From assembly GCA_002938045.1 (NCBI GenBank), contig PTLJ01000119.1, forward strand, positions 1 through 5,348: DNA of 5,348 nucleotides. The letters run 5' to 3'. Positions 1-4,975 of this stretch are shown piece after piece. Under the pieces are notes generated by a model. The model was not told the origin of the DNA. It saw nothing but the letters and a program-made list of their open reading frames with translations, and did not search any database. Source of the stretch: Alphaproteobacteria bacterium MarineAlpha3_Bin4. Lineage in GTDB: Bacteria; Pseudomonadota; Alphaproteobacteria; Rhodospirillales; Casp-alpha2. A program made the position numbers and the translations under genes. Positions within the stretch are counted from its first letter, which is position 1; each line of letters starts with the position of its first letter.

Positions 1-8
1 GATTTAAT

Positions 9-84
<76 letters not shown>

Positions 85-129
85 ATCGTTGCCGAAACAG
101 ACCTCCCCTAGGAGCCGCCCGCCAGCCGG

Positions 130-159
130 AAAATAGGATCGTTTGACCACCTAAGGCAA
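130..159 (-). promoter_or_regulatory. candidate promoter for tRNA-Ala
   Basis: On the minus strand, TTGCCT (159-154) and TATTTT (135-130) are separated by 18 bases. Each matches the sigma-70 -35 or -10 consensus at four of six positions. The -10 lies about 45 bases upstream of the mature tRNA 5' end, which leaves room for a 5' leader removed by RNase P. The position is sensible, but the match is weak and was found by eye only. Confidence 0.3.
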
Positions 160-214
160 GCAAATTACCGATGCCGTGGGGTTGAGGTCGGAGGGCACCG
201 GGGCGGAGCAGCCG

Positions 215-583
215 TCAGCCTTTCTCCTCGGCGTCAGAGTCAATATGTTCTTTGACCTCGGACATGTCGTCGTCGTCTACGCCGAGATCGGAGGCATCCT
301 CAATCAGCTCATCGGCCTCTTCGACGTTGTCGACGTCTTCGACATTGATGTCGTCACCCACGAGTTTGGCATCCTCGTCGTCGTTCGCCGCCACTATTTG
401 TTCGGCCGGCGTCGGGACAGACTTCTCGGCGACCGGCGCCGGCGTGTGTTTGGCCTTGATGGGCTTTGGAACGACGTAATCGGCGCCGCATTTTGGGCAG
501 ACGATTTTCTTGCGACTGAGATCGTAGAACAGAGCGCCGCAGTTCGGACAGCTGCACTTATTCCCCAAACTCTTTTTAGCCAA
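215..583 (-). CDS. FYDLN-acid-type zinc-ribbon protein (TIGR02300-like)
   Basis: A 122-residue protein whose function is not known to me. Its N-terminus matches the TIGR02300/FYDLN-acid family: a short basic start (AKKSLGNK), a zinc-ribbon with CPNC (Cys12, Cys15) and CPKC (Cys29, Cys32), and the family signature between them, here FYDLS (19-23) rather than FYDLN. A short Pro/Ala/Lys linker (about 38-62) leads to a strongly acidic tail, with 26 Asp/Glu among residues 67-120. No signal peptide or membrane segment is seen, so it is probably cytoplasmic. I chose TTG at 583-581 because family members begin close to this Ala-Lys and GGAGAGGA sits just upstream. In-frame ATGs at 604 and 601 precede that ribosome site and would add 7 or 6 residues. 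It is divergent from aroA and on the same strand as the tRNA. The zinc knuckle and acidic tail suggest nucleic-acid or protein contacts, which is inference only. Confidence 0.85.
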   Translation of the reverse strand: MAKKSLGNKCSCPNCGALFYDLSRKKIVCPKCGADYVVPKPIKAKHTPAPVAEKSVPTPAEQIVAANDDEDAKLVGDDINVEDVDNVEEADELIEDASDLGVDDDDMSEVKEHIDSDAEEKG

Positions 584-586
584 AAA

Positions 587-594
587 TCCTCTCC
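587..594 (-). promoter_or_regulatory. ribosome binding site deciding a TTG start
   Basis: The minus strand reads GGAGAGGA at 594-587, with 7 bases between the GGAG core and TTG at 583. The two in-frame ATG codons at 604 and 601 lie upstream of this site and have no comparable Shine-Dalgarno match, so the TTG is favoured. Confidence 0.6.
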
Positions 595-621
595 AGATCA
601 TCAAGTCCTAACGTGACCAGC

Positions 622-650
622 CAATTGCCATTTTCCTCGGCTTCTGTCAA
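622..650 (-). promoter_or_regulatory. candidate promoter for the zinc-ribbon gene (good -35 only)
   Basis: A perfect minus-strand TTGACA lies at 650-645, about 60 bases upstream of the TTG start. With 16-18 base spacing, the -10 would fall at about 621-628 (GCAATT, CAATTG or AATTGG), and none of these resembles TATAAT. Alphaproteobacterial -10 boxes are often degenerate, so this remains a candidate resting on the -35 alone. Confidence 0.25.
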
Positions 651-719
651 AACCAAAAAAGCGATACTGAGAACTTTTCCATGCAGAAGATAGTGGCAAT
701 GCCGGAAGCGGCAATAACC

Positions 720-727
720 GGAAGAGG
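720..727 (+). promoter_or_regulatory. ribosome binding site for aroA GTG start
   Basis: GGAAGAGG lies 9 bases before GTG at 737. No ATG, GTG or TTG occurs in this frame between 680 and 734, so the GTG is the only nearby start compatible with the conserved AroA N-terminus. Confidence 0.5.
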
Positions 728-736
728 CCTGAGCCC

Positions 737-2059
737 GTGCTAGCCCTCGTTTCACGCCACGCCGGCCCGCTCGCGGGCGATCCCCAGGTTCCGGGCGACA
801 AGTCGATCTCGCATCGGGCGCTGATGTTGGGCGCCGTCACCGTCGGCGGCGTCAGCATATCCGGTCTGCTCGAGGGCGAGGATGTGCTAGCGACGGCCGC
901 TGCCATGCGCGCGCTCGGCGCCTCCGTCGAACGCCATGGGGACGGCCGCTGGCAAGTGTTCGGCCGCGGCATCGGCGGCCTGGTGGCGCCACCAAGCGTC
1001 CTCGATATGGGCAATTCTGGGACTGGTGCGCGACTGCTGCTGGGGCTGCTGGCGACCCATCCGCTGACCGCCACCATGAGCGGCGACAAATCCTTATCGG
1101 AGCGGCCTATGGAGCGTGTCATGGCGCCACTCCGCGAAATGGGCGCCCGCTTCGTGGGTGCAGACGACGGCAGGCTACCAGTTACCGTCACTGGCGCCGT
1201 CGATCCGTTGCCGATCGAATACGAACTGCCGGTCGCCTCCGCCCAGGTCAAGTCGGCAGTGTTGTTGGCCGGGCTCAACGCGCCGGGCCGGACTAGTGTG
1301 ATTGAGCCTGAGCCGACCCGCGACCACACCGAGCGCATGCTCCGTCATCTCGGAGCAGACATCGAGGTTACCGACGAGGGCGGCCGCCGCCGCATCGTCC
1401 TCGCCGGGCAGCTGGAAATGAGTGGCGGCGACATCATTGTCCCCGGTGATATTTCATCGGCCGCGTTCCCGCTTGTCGCTGCGGTCGTAACGCCTGGCTC
1501 GCGGCTTGCACTTAGGGGCGTCGGCTTCAACCCCCTGCGCGTCGGCGTGATCGAAACGCTGAACGAGATGGGAGCCGCGATCGAGGTCACCGGGCGGCAC
1601 GACGAAGGCGGCGAGTTGGTCGCCGATCTCGAAATCTCGGCCTCAGCGCTCCGCAGTATCGAGGTGGCGGCCGAGCGCACGCAGAGCATGATCGACGAAT
1701 ATCCGATCCTCGCCGTCGCCGCCGCCTTCGCCGAGGGCACCAGCCGGTTCCACGGCCTTGGTGAGCTCCGGGTCAAGGAAAGCGACCGCCTAGCGGCGAT
1801 GGCGAAGGGATTGGCGGCGGCCGGCGTCGGCGTCAAGGAAAGCGGGGATTCGTTGATCGTGCACGGCTGCGGTGGCCTGGTGCCAGGCGGCACCGACATC
1901 GCCGTCGAGTTGGACCATCGCATCGCGATGGCGTTTCTGGTCCTCGGCCTAGCGGCCGAGGCACCGGTCGTGATCGACGACGCTAGCGCCATCGACTCCA
2001 GCTTCCCGGGCTTCGTCGCGCTGATGAACGGCCTCGGCGCGGCGATCGAGAAGGCGTGA
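737..2059 (+). CDS. aroA: 3-phosphoshikimate 1-carboxyvinyltransferase (EPSP synthase), class II type
   Basis: Joins phosphoenolpyruvate to shikimate-3-phosphate to make EPSP, the sixth shikimate step, in the cytoplasm. The 440-residue length is normal. Visible motifs are PGDKSISHR (19-27, substrate-binding Lys22), GNSGTGARL (92-100, PEP/glyphosate loop), GDKSLSERPM (116-125), ASAQVKSAVLLAGLN (167-181), RDHTE (195-199), MIDEYPILAVAAAFA (318-332, with Asp320 at the catalytic position), RVKESDRL (345-352) and DHRIAM (393-398). RDHTE, GDKS and SAQVK, together with extensive similarity to the Agrobacterium CP4 enzyme, mark a class II EPSP synthase. Two differences from CP4 stand out: Gly95 replaces the tolerance-associated Ala100, and NPLR (265-268) replaces NPTR. 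The start is GTG with a Shine-Dalgarno 9 bases upstream. The stop is 19 bases before cmk, so the two are very likely one transcription unit. Confidence 0.96.
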   Translation: MLALVSRHAGPLAGDPQVPGDKSISHRALMLGAVTVGGVSISGLLEGEDVLATAAAMRALGASVERHGDGRWQVFGRGIGGLVAPPSVLDMGNSGTGARLLLGLLATHPLTATMSGDKSLSERPMERVMAPLREMGARFVGADDGRLPVTVTGAVDPLPIEYELPVASAQVKSAVLLAGLNAPGRTSVIEPEPTRDHTERMLRHLGADIEVTDEGGRRRIVLAGQLEMSGGDIIVPGDISSAAFPLVAAVVTPGSRLALRGVGFNPLRVGVIETLNEMGAAIEVTGRHDEGGELVADLEISASALRSIEVAAERTQSMIDEYPILAVAAAFAEGTSRFHGLGELRVKESDRLAAMAKGLAAAGVGVKESGDSLIVHGCGGLVPGGTDIAVELDHRIAMAFLVLGLAAEAPVVIDDASAIDSSFPGFVALMNGLGAAIEKA

Positions 2060-2078
2060 AGCAGAGAGGACGAGCACA

Positions 2079-2720
2079 ATGATCATAGCCATCGACGGAC
2101 CGGCGGCGGCCGGCAAGGGAATATTGGCGAAGCGTCTTGCCGAGCACTTTGGCCTGGCGCTGATGGATACCGGACTAATCTACCGCGCCGTCGGCATGAA
2201 CGTGGTCCGCGCCGGCGGCGACCCGGAGGACGCCGAGGCGGCAACGGCGGTGGCAGAAAAAATTAGCGCGGCCGATCTCGATGTCGGCGATCTGCGCTCC
2301 GACACAGCAGCTGATGCGGCGTCCAAAGTTTCTGTCGTACCTGGCGTACGCGCAGCATTGCTGGCGTTCCAGCGCGAGTTCGCCGCCAACCCTTCGGGCG
2401 GTGCCGCCGGTGCCGTTCTCGACGGCCGCGACATCGGCACCGTGGTCTGCCCCGACGCGGACGTCAAACTGTTCATTTCCGCCACCGTTGAGGTGCGCGC
2501 CAAGCGGCGCGTTAAAGAGTTGCAGGAACGGGGTCTCGAAGCTATATATGCTCGCGTTCTCGAGGATATGAAGGAACGCGACGCCCGCGATCAGGCGCGT
2601 GCCGTGTCCCCTCTGGAGCCGGCCAAGAATGCTTATCCGCTCGATACCAGCGATCTCGACGCGGATCAGGTGTTTGAACGGGTTCTGGAATACATCAGCT
2701 CCCGGAACCAAGAAGTCTGA
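2079..2720 (+). CDS. cmk: cytidylate kinase (CMP/dCMP kinase)
   Basis: Phosphorylates CMP and dCMP with ATP, feeding CTP and dCTP pools; a cytoplasmic member of the NMP-kinase P-loop fold. The 213-residue length is usual. The P-loop is IDGPAAAGKGILAKRLA (5-21) with Lys13. The CMP-site segment MDTGLIYRAVG spans 29-39, Arg99 lies in QREF, DGRDIGTVV spans 115-123, and KERDARDQARAVSPLEPA spans 165-182. In that last segment Arg167, Asp171 and Arg174 align with E. coli Arg181, Asp185 and Arg188; LDTS (188-191) follows. Two departures from consensus: residue 15 is Ile (codon ATA, 2121-2123) where NMP kinases nearly always have Thr or Ser, and Asn184 sits where an Asp is usual. GAGAGGA (2064-2070) lies 8 bases before the ATG. 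The gene sits between aroA and rpsA, a neighbourhood conserved widely in bacteria. Confidence 0.96.
   Translation: MIIAIDGPAAAGKGILAKRLAEHFGLALMDTGLIYRAVGMNVVRAGGDPEDAEAATAVAEKISAADLDVGDLRSDTAADAASKVSVVPGVRAALLAFQREFAANPSGGAAGAVLDGRDIGTVVCPDADVKLFISATVEVRAKRRVKELQERGLEAIYARVLEDMKERDARDQARAVSPLEPAKNAYPLDTSDLDADQVFERVLEYISSRNQEV
2520..2548 (+). promoter_or_regulatory. candidate internal promoter inside cmk, possibly for rpsA
   Basis: TTGCAG (2520-2525) and TATATA (2543-2548) are separated by exactly 17 bases, in an A/T-rich patch of an otherwise GC-rich gene. The -35 matches the consensus at three positions and the -10 at its first four. Placement inside cmk, about 300 bases before rpsA, resembles E. 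coli, where some rpsA promoters lie within cmk. The match is modest and chance occurrence is possible. Confidence 0.27.
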
Positions 2721-2741
2721 CAACAGACCCGATGATGGCTG

Positions 2742-2779
2742 CCGTGCGCCACCGCTCCCGTGCGGGGGCTCACGGTTTT
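2742..2779 (+). terminator. possible attenuator or weak terminator between cmk and rpsA
   Basis: CCGTG (2742-2746) can pair with CACGG (2771-2775). Inside this, GCTCCC (2754-2759) pairs with GGGGGC (2764-2769, one T-G wobble) across the loop GTGC. A run of four T (2776-2779) follows directly. The short T run and the interior loop make a strong intrinsic terminator unlikely. Partial termination after cmk, or a regulatory leader for rpsA, fits better. Inferred by hand folding. Confidence 0.35.
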
Positions 2780-2793
2780 GGATTAACTCTAGA

Positions 2794-2814
2794 CCACCGG
2801 AAACAACCGGTTGG
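2794..2814 (+). promoter_or_regulatory. hairpin in the rpsA leader
   Basis: ACCGG (2796-2800) pairs with CCGGT (2807-2811) around the loop AAACAA. Past a bulged T2812, CC (2794-2795) can pair with GG (2813-2814). It lies 30 bases upstream of the rpsA start. S1 is known to repress its own translation in enterobacteria by binding its leader; whether this hairpin has that role is inference. Confidence 0.3.
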
Positions 2815-2827
2815 CCAGAACAGTGAC

Positions 2828-2841
2828 GAAGGACATAAGGA
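2828..2841 (+). promoter_or_regulatory. ambiguous ribosome binding site of rpsA
   Basis: Two Shine-Dalgarno-like elements precede the ATG at 2845. GAAGGA (2828-2833) is 11 bases away, slightly far, and AAGGA (2837-2841) is only 3 bases away, which is close. Neither is ideally spaced. This fits the known tendency of rpsA to have non-canonical initiation regions, although that knowledge comes from gammaproteobacteria. Confidence 0.4.
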
Positions 2842-2844
2842 CCG

Positions 2845-4911
2845 ATGGCTCCTGCAAAACAGGACACCGCCTCCGAGATGGATGCGGCCCTGCAGATCAC
2901 AGAGAATTTCGCCGAACTTCTTAATGAATCGCTCGGCCCCAAGGCCCGTTTTGAAGGCCGCGTCGTCAAGGGCAGCGTCATTGACCTCGACAACGACACG
3001 GCCTTGATCGACGTCGGGCTCAAGTCGGAAGGGCGCGTGCCATTGAAGGAGTTTGCCAGCCCCGGCGAGGACACCAGCCTCAGCATCGGTGACAAGGTCG
3101 ACGTCTTCGTTGAGCGCTACGAGGACCGCGAGGGTGTCGTCCGCCTAAGCCGCGAGAAGGCGCGCCGCGAGGAGGCCTGGGCCGAGCTCAAAAAGGCGTA
3201 CAACAAAAACGAACGCGTCAACGGTGTTATCTTCGGGCGCGTCAAGGGCGGCTTCATTGTCGACCTTTCTGGCGCTGTCGCCTTCCTACCGGGAAGCCAG
3301 ATTGATATCCGCCCAGTGCGCGATATCGGCCCGCTGATGGGCACACCGCAACCGTTCCTTATCCTGAAGATGGACTCGCAACGTAACAACATCGTCGTCT
3401 CGCGCCGCGCCGTCCTCGAAGAAAGCCGAACCGAGGCACGCTCGCAGCTGATCTCACAACTCAGCGAGGGCCAAGTGCTCGAAGGCGTGGTCAAGAACAT
3501 TACCGACTACGGCGCGTTCGTCGATCTCGGCGGCATCGATGGCTTGCTGCACGTCACCGATATTGCCTGGCGGCGCGTCAACCGCCCCTCGGAAGCGCTG
3601 CAGATCGGCGAAACGATTAAGGTCCAGGTGATCCGCTTCAACGCCGAGACGCAACGCATCTCACTCGGCATGAAGCAACTCGAGGCGGATCCGTGGGAAG
3701 GCGTCGACACCAAATATCCGACCGACACCAAATTCACCGGCCGCGTCACCAACATCACCGACTATGGCGCCTTCGTCGAACTTGAGCCGGGCGTCGAGGG
3801 TCTAGTACACATTTCCGAAATGAGCTGGACGAAAAAGAACGTGCACCCGGGCAAGCTCGTCTCTACCAGCCAGGAAGTAGAGGTCATGGTGCTCGACACC
3901 GACACTGAGAAGCGCCGTATCTCACTCGGCTTCAAGCAATGCATGGCCAACCCGTGGGATGACTTCGTCGGAAAGCATCCGGTCGGCGCCACCGTCGGAG
4001 GCGAAGTAAAGAACAAGACCGAGTTCGGGCTCTTTATTAGCCTTGAGGGCGAAATTGACGGCATGGTGCATCTCTCCGATCTGTCCTGGAACAAGTCGGG
4101 AGATGAGGCGATCGCTGGCTACAAGAAGGGCGACATGGTCAAGGCCAAGGTGCTCGACGTTGACCTCGAGAAGGAACGCATCAGCCTCGGCATCAAGCAG
4201 ATGTCAAAAGACCCAGTCGCGGTCGGCTTCGCTAACGTTAAGAAGGGCGACCTCGTGACCTGCACCGTGACCGCCGTCGTCGACAACGGCATCGAAGTCA
4301 AGGTCAAGGACGCGGTGCCCGGCTTCATCCGCAAATCCGCACTCAGCCGCGACCGCTCCGAGCAGCGCCCCGACCGTTTCGCCCCCGGCGAGAAGGTTGA
4401 CGCCAAGATCACCCAGGTTGACAAGTCCGGTCGCCGCTTGACGCTGTCGATCAAGGCGCACGAGGTGGAGGAGGAGAAGCAAGCAATGGCGACCTACGGG
4501 TCGTCCGACTCGGGCGCATCGCTGGGCGACATCTTGGGCGCCGCAATCCAGGAGAAACAAGAGGCGACGAAGTTGGTCAGCGCCGAGAAACAGGCCAAGA
4601 CGGAATCCGCGGCCGAGCCTGAGGGCGAGGAAACCTCGGCCAAGAAAATGGCCAAAAAGGCCTTGGATGTGGCAGAGAAGAAGACGGCCGCCAAGAAGCC
4701 AGCCCAAAAGGCCGGTGACAAGGCCAAGGACGTGGCCAATAAGAAACCAGCGGTGAAGAAGACCGCGACGAAGAAAGCTGACGGTGCCAAGGGAGAGACC
4801 AAGAAGAAGCCAGCAGTGAAGAAGACCGCGACGAAGAAAGCTAACGACGCCAAGGGCGAGACCAAGAAGAAGCCAGCGGTCAAGAAAACCGCCGCCAAAG
4901 ACGACAAGTAG
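2845..4911 (+). CDS. rpsA: 30S ribosomal protein S1 with long Lys/Ala-rich C-terminal tail
   Basis: S1 binds mRNA on the 30S subunit and helps unfold and load leaders at initiation. Six S1 (OB-fold) repeats are visible at about residues 34-103, 121-187, 207-276, 294-364, 378-451 and 463-537. Repeats three and four carry NITDYGAFV (218-226 and 303-311); repeat five has the related TEFGLFISL (392-400). The normal alphaproteobacterial S1 end resembles ASLGDILGAAI, here at 558-568, so a standard protein would stop near 560-575. This one continues to 688. An acidic patch (EPEGEE, 591-596) comes first, then a basic tail in which 33 of the last 90 residues are Lys, with no Arg and no aromatic residue. 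The tail contains repeated KKPAVKKTATKKA units, like histone-H1-type tails. Reading frame is continuous. The leader before the gene has two hairpins; sppA follows after 64 bases. Confidence 0.97.
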   Translation: MAPAKQDTASEMDAALQITENFAELLNESLGPKARFEGRVVKGSVIDLDNDTALIDVGLKSEGRVPLKEFASPGEDTSLSIGDKVDVFVERYEDREGVVRLSREKARREEAWAELKKAYNKNERVNGVIFGRVKGGFIVDLSGAVAFLPGSQIDIRPVRDIGPLMGTPQPFLILKMDSQRNNIVVSRRAVLEESRTEARSQLISQLSEGQVLEGVVKNITDYGAFVDLGGIDGLLHVTDIAWRRVNRPSEALQIGETIKVQVIRFNAETQRISLGMKQLEADPWEGVDTKYPTDTKFTGRVTNITDYGAFVELEPGVEGLVHISEMSWTKKNVHPGKLVSTSQEVEVMVLDTDTEKRRISLGFKQCMANPWDDFVGKHPVGATVGGEVKNKTEFGLFISLEGEIDGMVHLSDLSWNKSGDEAIAGYKKGDMVKAKVLDVDLEKERISLGIKQMSKDPVAVGFANVKKGDLVTCTVTAVVDNGIEVKVKDAVPGFIRKSALSRDRSEQRPDRFAPGEKVDAKITQVDKSGRRLTLSIKAHEVEEEKQAMATYGSSDSGASLGDILGAAIQEKQEATKLVSAEKQAKTESAAEPEGEETSAKKMAKKALDVAEKKTAAKKPAQKAGDKAKDVANKKPAVKKTATKKADGAKGETKKKPAVKKTATKKANDAKGETKKKPAVKKTAAKDDK
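4741..4908 (+). repeat. 63-base in-frame tandem repeat in the tail of rpsA
   Basis: Unit 1 (4741-4803) and unit 2 (4804-4866) are each 21 codons and differ at 6 of 63 bases. A third, partial unit (4867-4908) keeps the KKPAVKKTA start and then diverges to end with the gene. The encoded unit is KKPAVKKTATKKA followed by an Asp/Asn-Gly/Asp pair and AKGETK. A degenerate relative, KKPAQKAGDKAKDVAN (617-632 of the protein), lies just upstream. The period is a multiple of three, so gain or loss of a unit would keep the frame. Confidence 0.9.
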
Positions 4912-4924
4912 CCGGTGGGAACTT

Positions 4925-4946
4925 CGGGTACCCGGACGCGCGTCCG
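4925..4946. repeat. two adjoining perfect palindromes between rpsA and sppA
   Basis: CGGGTACCCG (4925-4934) and CGGACGCGCGTCCG (4933-4946) are both perfect inverted repeats sharing two bases. As RNA, the second can form a 5-bp stem (CGGAC/GTCCG) with loop GCGC. No T run follows, so it is not a typical intrinsic terminator. It could be a protein site or an mRNA-stabilising hairpin, or chance in GC-rich DNA. Confidence 0.5.
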
Positions 4947-4960
4947 CGCCGCCGGTCGAC

Positions 4961-4966
4961 GGAGGG
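4961..4966 (+). promoter_or_regulatory. ribosome binding site deciding the sppA TTG start
   Basis: GGAGGG lies 9 bases before TTG at 4976. The sppA frame stays open upstream to the end of rpsA but has no family-like sequence there, and this strong Shine-Dalgarno places the start at the TTG just before the conserved basic N-terminus. Confidence 0.65.
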
Positions 4967-4975
4967 CAGATACCG

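Noticed and set aside
85..214. Terminator between the zinc-ribbon gene and tRNA-Ala on the minus strand
   Set aside because: The region is GC-rich with only short inverted repeats such as CTCC/GGAG and no following T run, so I cannot support a terminator.
176..616. Plus-strand ORF rich in Val/Asp/Phe opposite the zinc-ribbon gene
   Set aside because: The minus strand has paired CPxC knuckles, the FYDL signature and a good ribosome site; the plus frame is its antisense.
640..668. aroA promoter with GATACT (663-668) as -10
   Set aside because: The -10 matches four of six bases, but no acceptable -35 lies 16-18 bases upstream, so the aroA promoter was left unassigned.
1345..2079. Long minus-strand ORF opposite aroA
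   Set aside because: The plus strand encodes an unmistakable AroA throughout this interval; the antisense product is Ser/Pro/Arg-rich with no motif.
2732..3007. Plus-strand ORF starting in the cmk-rpsA gap
   Set aside because: It overlaps the rpsA start in another frame, has Arg/Pro-rich out-of-frame composition and no family resemblance.
2175..3095. Minus-strand ORF spanning cmk and the start of rpsA
   Set aside because: It runs antisense to two conserved genes and across the leader, and I see no recognisable domain.
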